A stretch of DNA of 26,651 nt from a virus. Made by a program: the position numbers and the translations under genes. Location: positions 1-26,651 of IMG/VR virus record IMGVR_UViG_3300035698_022952; one strand, given 5' to 3'. Below, piece after piece: positions 1-9,200 of the stretch. The notes beneath the pieces are model-generated. The model was not told where the DNA came from, ran no database searches, and saw only the letters and a list, made by a program, of their open reading frames with translations. Numbering within the stretch: the stretch's first letter is position 1; each line of letters starts with the position of its first letter.

Positions 1-333
1 AGGCTCGAGGTTGTCCAGCGCACGCATGAGCGCGACATTGCGTGGGTTGCCGAGCGGCTGTCCAGCGCGCTCGAACTAGCCGACGACGCGCGGGTCGAGG
101 CCGAGGAGCGAGCCGACCAGCTCGAAGCGCAGGCCCAGCTGGCCGAGGCCGAGCTGACCGCGCTCCGGACGAGGCACTCGCAATGCCCGAGCGCCGAGCA
201 CGAGCGCGAGCGGCACAAGGAGGCGCAAGGGCTCCGGCGCGCGATCCAAGTGTGCAACGAGAAGCGCCGGAAGGCCGAGACCCAGCGGGACCGCGCCGAA
301 CGGCTGTTGGCGTTCATCGAGGGGGACCAGTGA
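1..333 (+). CDS. Partial coiled-coil protein (5' end outside window)
   Basis: Reading frame 1 is open from the first base to a TGA at 331-333, giving at least 110 residues with no start codon inside the window, so the gene begins upstream. The product is highly charged, rich in Glu, Arg, Ala and Gln, with long runs lacking Pro or Gly, as expected for an extended alpha-helical coiled coil. Two Cys residues lie in the second half. No signal peptide or membrane segment is seen in this part. GC3 is high, as in neighbouring real genes. It precedes the possible fibre gene at 411 by 77 bases. A virion-associated or lysis-accessory (Rz-like) protein is possible, but nothing specific supports either. 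I do not recognise the family. Confidence 0.6.
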   Translation, partial: RLEVVQRTHERDIAWVAERLSSALELADDARVEAEERADQLEAQAQLAEAELTALRTRHSQCPSAEHERERHKEAQGLRRAIQVCNEKRRKAETQRDRAERLLAFIEGDQ

Positions 334-410
334 GCTACCCGAGCTATCGACCAAGCGGCTCCGACCGGCCGTGCTAGCGCCAGGGGCAGTGGGAGCCTAC
401 GATCTCGCGC

Positions 411-851
411 ATGGCCCCCCCCGAATATGCCTCGCGGCCGGTCGCGTCGTCGTCGGACGACCTGCGATCGCGGCGCGCACTCCAGGCGCTCGCGTCCGAG
501 CAGGCCGGCGAGGGCATGGCGCTGGACCGCGCTGGACGGATGGGCGTCCGCATCGCGCCGAGGCAGCCGCTCGTGGCCGACAACGAGGGTCTGCGGTTGG
601 AGGTCGGATCGGCGCTCGAGGTGCGTGGAGGCAGGGTCGAGCTGCGAGGCGAGCGCGGTCCTCGGCGTCCACGCGGAGGGCACGGCGGGACGCTGCGTGG
701 GTCATACGCGACTCCGGCACCCGTCGGCGTGACGTACGTGCAGTCGGACCTCCAGGCGACGATCGACACGCTCAAAGACAACGCCACGACCATGCAAGCA
801 CAGCTTGACGGCGCGCTGGCGGCACTTCGCGCGCTCGGCGCGCTCACCTAG
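411..851 (+). CDS. Hypothetical, possibly fibre- or tail-associated protein
   Basis: A 146-residue ORF. An in-frame stop at 375-377 means ATG 411 is the first usable start; the ribosome site is weak (GGAG at 392-395, a long 15-base spacer). The frame has the high GC3 seen in neighbours, unlike overlapping ORFs in other frames. Residues about 55-85 alternate hydrophobic and charged residues with Gly turns (LRLEVGSALEVRGGRVELR), suggesting short beta repeats. The C-terminal 40 residues (from about VTYVQSDLQATIDTL) form an amphipathic helix suited to trimeric coiled-coil assembly. Such a beta-repeat plus terminal coiled coil is common in phage fibre or appendage proteins, but the family is not identified. 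It ends 9 bases before the next gene. Confidence 0.5.
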   Translation: MAPPEYASRPVASSSDDLRSRRALQALASEQAGEGMALDRAGRMGVRIAPRQPLVADNEGLRLEVGSALEVRGGRVELRGERGPRRPRGGHGGTLRGSYATPAPVGVTYVQSDLQATIDTLKDNATTMQAQLDGALAALRALGALT

Positions 852-860
852 GGGACACGC

Positions 861-1838
861 ATGGACACCATCACCATCATCGGCGGGCTGGTGCTCGCGT
901 GGCTCGTTCTGTCCCCGATGGCCTGGCTTGACGCGCTCTACTTGTCGCTTTGGGGGTCGGCGACCGGCACGTCGGGCTCGGGCTTCGGCAGCCTAGATGG
1001 GCTCCTCTTCGGGTCCGGCGCGAAGAAGATCGACACCTACGGCGAGGACGGCGTGCGCGAAGTGCTGGCGCAGGGGTCGCAGAAGCAAGACCTCATGTAC
1101 GAGCGCGCGGGGGCGCTCCTCGGAGAGATGCCGGGGCTGGTCAACGAGGGGTACGAGCGAGCGCAGCGGCAGGTGTCGGACCTCTCGCGTGAGCGGTCGC
1201 AGTCGATCCTCGACGCGCAGACCGCCGCGATGGGCGAGATCGAGGAGTCGTTCACTTCGCGCGGCATGAGCGCCTCGACGGTGCGGAACTCGGCCCAGCG
1301 AGCGCTCTCGAGCGACACGCAGCGGTCTCTGGGGGCGCTCTCGGGTCAGATGGCCGGGATCCTCACGGGGCTCGAGCAGCAGCGGACACAGCAGCTCATG
1401 GGCGTAAATCAGATGCAGGCGCAGCACGCGCGCGGCTTCGGCAACGCTCAGTGGGGGCAGGACATGGCGCGGGCCAACGCAATCATGAGTAACCCGATCA
1501 TCCCGCCGCAGCAGGGCATCATGGGCGACCTGATCGGCCTGGCTGGGACGGCGGCTCTGGTCGGGTGTTGGGTGGCGCGCGCGGCGTTCGGAGCGCAGAA
1601 CCCCGAGTGGCTGCTTTTCCGGCGCTGGAAGGACCGCTACGCGCCCCAGTGGTTCCGCGAGGGGTACAACCGGCACGGGCGCTGGATCGCCAAGTTCGTG
1701 CGCGGGCCGCTGCGACCGCTCGTGCGGTGCTGGATGCGCGCCAAGATCGCGTCGATGCCCCTCGAAGACCGCACGCTCCCCAAGTGGATCACGGCGCAGA
1801 GCAAGCGCGAGCCCGTCAATCCTCACTACGAGCACTAG
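861..1838 (+). CDS. Putative DNA-ejection / inner virion protein
   Basis: 325 residues, starting at ATG 861 behind an AGGGGA ribosome site (about 851-855) that overlaps the upstream stop. Residues 5-31 are strongly hydrophobic and could be a membrane segment; a second apolar stretch lies at about 221-236. Residues 60-205 are helical, Gln/Ser/Ala-rich and coiled-coil-like. Residues 236-296 form an unusual Trp/Arg-rich module that starts CWVARAAFG, continues through NPEWLLFRRW and APQWFREGYNRHG, and ends RCWMRAKI. I recall similar terminal modules from virion-associated proteins of environmental short-tailed phages, but could not check this. Position before another helical protein and the giant polyvalent gene suits a protein ejected with DNA to cross the envelope. 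Role inferred from composition and context. Confidence 0.6.
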   Translation: MDTITIIGGLVLAWLVLSPMAWLDALYLSLWGSATGTSGSGFGSLDGLLFGSGAKKIDTYGEDGVREVLAQGSQKQDLMYERAGALLGEMPGLVNEGYERAQRQVSDLSRERSQSILDAQTAAMGEIEESFTSRGMSASTVRNSAQRALSSDTQRSLGALSGQMAGILTGLEQQRTQQLMGVNQMQAQHARGFGNAQWGQDMARANAIMSNPIIPPQQGIMGDLIGLAGTAALVGCWVARAAFGAQNPEWLLFRRWKDRYAPQWFREGYNRHGRWIAKFVRGPLRPLVRCWMRAKIASMPLEDRTLPKWITAQSKREPVNPHYEH

Positions 1839-1844
1839 GGCACC

Positions 1845-3158
1845 ATGCCGCAGATTGTCAGACCGACGCAGCACCCCTGGTCGCAGGGCATCCAGCAGAT
1901 CACGAGTCAGGTGGCTCGGATGCCTCAGGAGCAGCGTGAGCAGGAGCGCCACGAACAGTGGCTAGGCCAGCAGGAGCGCCGTGGCGAGCGCGAGGAGCTG
2001 ACGCAGCAAGTCGAGCAGATGGAGTGGGCGCGCATCCAGCAGCGCGCGACCGTCGACGCGGCGAACTACGCGCAGAAGTACCCCGACATCGGCAAGGTCG
2101 TGAGCCGCCAGCTCGAAGCGTTGGCGTCGATCCAAGACCCGGCCGAGCGCTCGAGGTTCCTCGCGGAGCAGCTCGGGCGCGTGACGGCGATGGGTCGGTT
2201 GCGGGACATCCAGGCGTTCCGCGACGAGCTGGCGCAGGGGATCCAGGAGGGCCAGTACCAGATCCAAGACCCGATCGAGGGCGAGGAGGAGGGGGTCGAC
2301 TCCCAGCCGATGCTCCTCGAAGCGAAGCGGCTCCTTCAGGCTCTCGAGACGCACGGGTCGCAGATCACGCCGGAGCAACTTACGCAGCTCAAGGCGGCGG
2401 ACACGGAGCTGCGGCACACTTTGGCGCAGGAGACGGCCCGGCTCAGGCGGAGGCAGGCCGACCTCACATGGGGGCAGGAGAAGCTCGGGGCGACGGCGAC
2501 GACGACGCGGGAGCACGCTCAGATGCAGGCGGCGCTGGCGAAGTTCCAGCATGGGGCGATCAGTCGTGAAGACTTCGTGGCCGAGGTCGTGGAAGCCGAG
2601 ACGGGCGTATTGACGCAGCGATCGCCGAAGGCGATGGCGAACAAGGTGTGGGAGGACAGCGTCAAGTGGGCGTCGAGCCAGGACTTCGCGGTCAAGGACG
2701 CGACCGGTGCGACGGACTGGACGAAGGTCGAGGCGCTGGCACGTGAGCGTGCTCTTTTGATGAGCCAAGACCCGCGCTTCTTGCCGCCGCCGGCAGTAGG
2801 ACAAGGCGGCGCCGGCGCTCAAAGGCGCGCTGTGGGGACAGACGCGCCGGCGGATTCGGTCGGCGCCGCCTCCTTGTCCAAGGAGAAGCAAGGCGCGCTG
2901 ATGGAGGCGGCGAAGAACGACCGCCTGGGGCTCGCAAAGGCGATGCACGAGATGGGGCTTCGGAGCTTCGACGAACTACCGCCCGAGTTCCGAGCCGAGC
3001 TTCTCGCGGCCAAGCGCGAGTCGGAGGCGAAGGCCGCAGCCGAGGGCGAGGAGAAGAAGCGGCGCGGCCAGAAGCGCACCCACAGAGGGCTGACCCGCGA
3101 TCAGTGGGACAAGCACAGTCGCACGATCACGGGCAAGGCGAAGTACGGTGACGACTGA
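1845..3158 (+). CDS. Putative inner virion / ejection protein, helical
   Basis: 437 residues, beginning 6 bases after the preceding stop. The protein is almost entirely hydrophilic and helical: Gln/Glu/Arg-rich coiled-coil segments cover roughly residues 20-75 and 150-240, followed by a more globular region to about 315, a flexible Gly/Ala stretch (about 325-350) and a basic Lys/Arg-rich tail (about 395-437). There is no signal peptide or membrane segment. Length, composition and location between the membrane-segment protein and the giant polyvalent gene suggest a second internal core or ejection protein; the basic tail could contact DNA. No catalytic motif (for example lytic transglycosylase) is visible. 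Its TGA overlaps the next ATG by one base (TGATG). Confidence 0.55.
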   Translation: MPQIVRPTQHPWSQGIQQITSQVARMPQEQREQERHEQWLGQQERRGEREELTQQVEQMEWARIQQRATVDAANYAQKYPDIGKVVSRQLEALASIQDPAERSRFLAEQLGRVTAMGRLRDIQAFRDELAQGIQEGQYQIQDPIEGEEEGVDSQPMLLEAKRLLQALETHGSQITPEQLTQLKAADTELRHTLAQETARLRRRQADLTWGQEKLGATATTTREHAQMQAALAKFQHGAISREDFVAEVVEAETGVLTQRSPKAMANKVWEDSVKWASSQDFAVKDATGATDWTKVEALARERALLMSQDPRFLPPPAVGQGGAGAQRRAVGTDAPADSVGAASLSKEKQGALMEAAKNDRLGLAKAMHEMGLRSFDELPPEFRAELLAAKRESEAKAAAEGEEKKRRGQKRTHRGLTRDQWDKHSRTITGKAKYGDD

Positions 3159-3262
3159 TGCGCGTGCCCCCGAACCCCGAAGACGGCATTGAACGCTGGG
3201 AGTGGGTCATGCTTGGCGCGCTGGCGCTTCTGATGGTCCTCGCCGTTGCGGTGTCCCTATGA
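3158..3262 (+). CDS. 34-residue single-span membrane microprotein
   Basis: A short ORF of 34 codons. Its ATG shares a base with the upstream TGA (TGATG at 3156-3160) and its own TGA overlaps the ATG of the giant gene (ATGA at 3259-3262), so both junctions have the geometry of translational coupling. About residues 1-13 are hydrophilic (MRVPPNPEDGIER), a WEW aromatic belt follows, and residues 17-34 are a continuous apolar helix (VMLGALALLMVLAVAVSL). This predicts one transmembrane segment at the extreme C terminus. No function can be assigned. It could be a holin-like or ejection-channel accessory peptide, or mainly serve to couple translation of the giant gene. The overlaps and clean amphipathic layout argue it is real. 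Confidence 0.6.
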   Translation: MRVPPNPEDGIERWEWVMLGALALLMVLAVAVSL

Positions 3263-6200
3263 GCACGCAGGACGCGAAGGCGACGCAGGCCGGAGAGCTG
3301 GCGGCGCTTGAGGCCGAGCTGGACGCTGCAATGGCGGCGGACGCTCCGGCCGAGGGGCAGACCGTGAGCGGGTTCGACTTCCTGGCCGAGATGGACCCCG
3401 AGCTGGTCGAGTTCGCGGGCCAGGTGGCGCGAACGGAGCCGATCGGGTTCCGCGAGGCCGCGACCCACGAGTGGGCGCAGAAGGTGCCAGGGACGGGGCT
3501 CGTGTCGAGCATCCTCGACGCGAAGGGTCTCCTCGAGGCGGCGAAGGCGCTCCAGGACGGCGAGGCGACGCCCGAGCAGGTCGAGTCGATCATCGACGTC
3601 ATGAGCTGGACCGCGCGCGCCGAGAAGGGCGGCATGGGCTATTGGGCTGGCTCGATCCTCTCGGAGATGCCTGCTTACATGCTCGAGTTCGCGGCAACCG
3701 GCGGCGTGGCCGAGGTTGTCCGTGGGACGGCCGTGAAGGGCGCGAGCGCGGCGGCAAAGAAGGCGGTAGGGAAAGCGGTCGCGGGCGCCGTCGAGGGCGC
3801 GGCAGCGCGTGCTGCGACGTCGATGGCGGGCAAGCTGGCCTCGAAGGTCGGCGCAGGCAAGGTGTTGGGCGCGTCGCAGCGCGCGGCGATCCAGGCGGCA
3901 ATCGCCCCGAGCACGATCGCGCAAGCGTACGAGCGGATGCTCCCCGCGATGGGCTACGCCGAGGAGGCGAAGGGCGTCTCGCACGGTCTCGGGCTCGTGA
4001 TGGCGGGAACGGTGGACGACACGTGGGGCGCGATGCTTGAGGTGGCGCCTGCCGCCTGGGGCGACCAGTTCATCGAGTTCCTCTCGGAGCGCGGTGGCGA
4101 CCTCCCACCGCTGGCGCACCTGCACCGGCTGCAAGCGGCCGTGATGGCGAAGTGGCTCAAGCTTCGTCCGAGCAGCACGGTGGCGCAGTTCTCGGAGAAG
4201 GTGGCCTCGGAGGCTGGCTGGAACGGCGTGCTGGGCGAGATCGGCGAGGAGTCGCTCGGCGCGATCCTTCGCGCGTCGGTGGGGCTCGGCGAGTGGGATC
4301 AGGTCATCCCCGAGGGCGACCAGCTTGCGGGCATGTTCGTCGCGTTCTCGACGCTCCCAGTCGGCTCGGCGGCGCTTCAGAAGGGGCTCCAGGTGTGGTC
4401 GGAACCGCTCAAGATGGGAGACGGCACTGGGACGTTCGAGCCGGACGCGGACGAGCTGGCCGAGGCCGAAGCGGAGGCGGACGACTTCTTCGACGACGAC
4501 CTTGAGGACGGCGGGGGCGAGCCGATCGTCGACACGGGCGAGCTGGACCCGCCTGGCGTCGAGGCGGAGGCCGAGGCGGAGGCCGAGCCGGAGTTCGAGC
4601 CGGAGTTCGAGCCCGAGGCCCCCGAGGAGGCGCCGCCCGTCGTCGAGCCCGAGCTAGAGCTGGAGCCCGAGGTCGAGCCCGAGGTCGAGCCCGAGGCGAC
4701 GCGCGAGGCGACGCGCGAGGACGAACTGGAAGCGCTCGAGGATGAGCTGGACGCCGGGCTTGACGCCGGGCTTGACGGCGACGAGGACGCTCTCGCACCC
4801 GAGGACGAGGCACAAGCTGATGAGCCCGAGGGGGAGGACGTCTCGGAGCCGATTGAGATCGACGAAGCGCCCCCGTCAAGTGACGCACCACCGTCCGAAC
4901 CGTCCGAACCGTCCGACCGCCCGGCCGAGGAGGCCACCGAGGCCACCGAGGACGTTGAGGACGTTGAGGACGTTGAGGACGCTCCCGACGACGACCACGA
5001 GAGGGTCGCCAAGCACGTGCAATCGGCGCTCCTGGGGGGCACCGAGCGCGTACAGATGCGCGACGTTCGCGCGGCCTTCCCCGATCGGGACGCGAAGGCT
5101 CTCGAGGAGGCTGCGGAGGCTGGCGTGACGCGGGCCGCGCGGCAAATCTTCCAAGGGGTCGAGGAGGCCGACGACTTCGAGAGCGCGGAGGCCGAGGGCT
5201 TCGAGCGCGTGCTCGACCTCTACAAGCGCCAGCCGCGCTTCATCACGCGGACTTCGACCTCGTCGGAGCTTCAGCAGTATTCGACGCCGGCGCCCCTGGC
5301 GTGGATCGCAGGGCGGCTCGCGGGCTTGCACGGGAAGCTCCTGCCGTCGACGCGGCCGAAGGTGCTAGAGCCGACCGCAGGGAACGGGATGCTCCTCACG
5401 ACGGCGACCGAGAAGGCCGACTTCACGGTCAACGAGCTGTCCGAGGGACGGCTCGACGAGCTACGGCGTCGCGGCCTCAAAAACATCACGGCGCTCGACG
5501 CCACCGAGGCCACGTTCGAGCGCAAGTTCGACGCGGTCGTAGCGAACCCGCCTTTCGGGAAGGCTAGAGGGGAGCGCGGCGACGACACTCGGAAGCTCTC
5601 GGCGCCTGGCATGGTGCAAAGCACCGATCAGGGACACGTGATCGCGCTGCGGGCGCTCGACGGTCTCCGTGACGACGGCCGCGCCGTACTCATCCTCTCG
5701 GGCAAGAAGCACCTCGGGCGCGCTGACGCCGCAGAGACGGTCGAGAAGGGCAAATACAAGTCGAGGAACGATCGCGCCTTCTGGCGCGCGCTCCACGCGA
5801 ACTACAAGGTAGAGGACGTCTTCACGGTCGACGGCCGACTCTACGGGGGCCAAGGGGCAGCCTGGCCGGTGGACGTCGTCGTGATCGGCGGGCGCGGAAA
5901 GACCGAGGGCCGCGCCTGGCCGTGGGTCGAGCGTCCCGAGATCCTCACAACCTGGAAGGCGATTGATGAACGTACACGCGAACATGTGGAGCTGGTGTCC
6001 GCCCGGCAGGAGCCCGGTGATCGGCGCGGTCCAGATCCCAGCGGGGACGCAGATGGTGAGCCGCGAGAGGTACCGGACGGCGCTTCTGGAGAGGGTGGCG
6101 ACTCTTCTACGGGAGGCGGGGGAGGAGGGAATCGCGTACCTGGCGAGCGGCCCGTACGACCTAATCCCGATGCAGTTCCCGACTCCGACGGCGGGAGCGA

Positions 6201-9200
6201 GGGCGATTCTCGAGGAGCCAGCGATCGGGGATCAGACGCGACCTCCGGGGATTCGGTGGCCGGTGAAGGTAACGGCGTCGAATCGGATCGCGGAGAAAGC
6301 GATCAGGACGACGGATCTACAACAGTGGATCTTGAGCCTGGAGCCCTAGCTGACCTCCCGGACGGCGAGCAGATCGCAGACAAGATCCGGAAGCAGGAGG
6401 AGGCCCGGAAGGCGGCAACCGAGGCCCACGAAGACTCCGAGTTCCAGGTCGACTACGCGCCGCGGAGCAAGGCGTTGTCGGTCGGTACGAAGATGCCGAA
6501 GCAGCAGCTTCAGGCGCTCCAGAACGCGCTCACGCAGCTCGAGGCGCAAGTCGGCGGTGTCGACTCGTTCGTGCGGAAGAAGCTCGGCTACAAGTCGAAC
6601 GAGGCGCTCTTCAAGGCGTTCAGTGCCGAGCAGATCGACGCGATCGCGCTTTCGGTGTGGAACACCGACAACGGCGAGGCGCTGATCCTCGGGGACCAAA
6701 CGGGCGTCGGTAAAGGGCGCGTCGTCGCTGCCACGATCGTTTACGCGATCAAGAACAAGAAGATTCCCGTGTTCCTCACGGCGAAGCCGGGGCTCTACGT
6801 GGACATGGTCCGCGACCTCGTCGACATCGGGTTCCCGAACATCAAGATCCTGCCGACGAACAAGGATCTTCGCGGGAAGAAGGCGCTGCCGCTCGAGGGT
6901 GGCGAGAAGCTCGCATCGCTCAAGCCTTCCGAGTACGCCGCGGCGATGGAGTCGCTCTCGAAAGGCAAAATGCCCACGGGCTTCGATGTCATCTTTACAA
7001 CGTACGACCAGCAGACGCCGCGGGGCGCTCTCGCCGACTACCAGGCAGGGCTGGTCGGCGTCATCCCAAACGCCTTCTTGATCCTTGACGAGTCGCACGA
7101 AGCCGGGGGCGAGAAGGAGCCCGAGACCGACAAGGACGGGATCCTGAAGGAAAACCGCTCAACGTGGCTACGACGCCTCGTGCGGATGGCGGACTCCGTG
7201 CTCTACAGCTCGGCGACCTACGCGAAGAACCCCGACGTGATGAGCCTCTACATGAGGACAGGCATCTCGCGCGTCATCCAGAGCGGTGCCGAGCTTGCCG
7301 AGCTCCTGAAGAAAGGCGGGGTGCCGCTACAGCAAGTGATCTCGAACATGCTGGTCAAGGCCGGCCAGTACGTGCGGCGGGAGCGCACCTACGACGGGAT
7401 CAGCTTCGACATGATCGACGCGCCGACCGACGAGAAGCGCATGGGCGTCGTGACGGAGATGGTCGAAGGTCTCTTCCAGCTCGACCTCACGATGGACCAC
7501 GTGAGGACCGGCTACGCCGAGGCGGAAACGACCGGATCGGGCAGCGCGACGGCCCAGGACAGCGCTACGGGGTCGGCCGGCGCGGGGCAGTCGACGTTCT
7601 CGTCGGTGATGTACCACCTCGTCAATCAGGTGCTCTTGAGCGCCAAGGTCGACGGGGTCGTGGACCGCGCGATCAATGCGCACAAGCGCGGCGAGAAGCC
7701 CGTCATCGCCATCTCTAACACGAACGGCGCGCTCCTCACGGACTACACCGAAGCCCACGACATCGCTTTCGGCGAAAAGATCGAGGGCTTGGGGCTCAAC
7801 ACGGTTCTCGAGAACTACCTCCACAGGATGCGCACGGTCCGCGTCGTGGACCCCAACACCCGCGAGTCAGAAACGGTCTACCTTGATGACGCCGTGCTCG
7901 TTGGGTTGGGCTTCAAGAAGGAGCTCGACAGGTGGAACGAGCTACAGGCGAAGCTTCACGTTTCAAGCTTGGGGGAGCTCTCGGCAACGCCGATCGACAC
8001 GATCCTCTCGCGGCTCCGCGCCGCGGGAATCCGCATGGGCGAGCTCACGGGCCGCACCGAGCGCGTGGACGTCGACGCCGGCAACGTGTACGCGAAGCGC
8101 GAGCACAGCCAAGGCAACTCGAAGAGGACGATCCGTGACTTCCAAGAGGGCGAGCTCGACGGCCTGATCGTGAACCGCTCGGGTGCGACGGGCTACTCGA
8201 TGCACGCGAGCCGGCGCCCTGCCGACACGGACAAGCGACCGCGCGCAATGCTGATAGCCCAGGCGGAGCCCAACGTCGACACGTTCATGCAGATGCTCGG
8301 GCGGATCAACCGGACGGGCGAGGCGATCGGCGAGGACGGAAAGCCCGTCAAGCCGCGCTACGAGTTCCTCGTGACCGATCTTCCCGCGGAGCGCCGGCTG
8401 GCGTCGATGCACGAGGCCAAGATGGCGAGCCTCAACGCGCACACGACGAGCGCGCGGGCGGGCGCGGTGTCGGTCTCGGCCTCGGACTTCATGAACCCGA
8501 TCGGCGACGAGGTCATGTATTCGATCCTCTCCGAAGACGCCGCGCTCGCTCAACGGTTGGGGTACGGCGAGGTGGACGTCGGAACCGACGACGACGATCA
8601 TCACGCTCCGGAAGAGAAGAAGAAGGGGCCGAAGATCGGCACCCCCGAGAAGCCCAAGGAAGGACTCGCGCGCCAAGCGTCGGGTCGCTTCATGGTGCTG
8701 CGGCCCAAGGAGCAGGCCGAGCTCTACGAGCAAATCGACGCGATGTACGCCGAGGCGCTCCAGACGAGCAACACGTTGGGCTTCAACTCGCTCGAGGCAC
8801 AGGTGTTGGATCTCTCGGCCAAGCCGGCCGGAGAGTCGGTCGTCATCTTTGCCGAGCGGGAAGGGGATGGCCCGTTCTCCGAACAGGCGGTGGTCGAGAA
8901 GCTCGAGGTCAACAACCTTGACCCGCCGCCGTCGTACAAGGAGGTGCAGAAGAGCATCGCAAGCAAAGCGCGTGTCGTCGCCACGCCAGCGGACATCGCA
9001 CAAGCCTCCGAGACCGTCGAGGGCGCGCACAAGCACCTGATGGAGATGCTTGGGCGGTTCACCCCCCGGCCGGACGACGTCGAGGGACTTCGGACGTTCC
9101 GCGAGGCGATCGAGGAGAAGTTCACGTTTGGCGCCTCGCGCCTTCCCTTGGAGCTCACGCGGCCGAGCCATTGGGCGGACTACGAGGCTTTCAAGGCGAT

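Noticed and set aside
330-377. 15-codon GTG-started ORF overlapping the first gene's stop
   Set aside because: Too short, Pro/Ser-rich with no membrane segment or ribosome site; no support beyond the GTGA overlap.
4880-5000. Short direct repeats that could be taken for a CRISPR-like array
   Set aside because: Units are 6-12 bases, contiguous and in frame, with no spacers of constant length; they are coding repeats.
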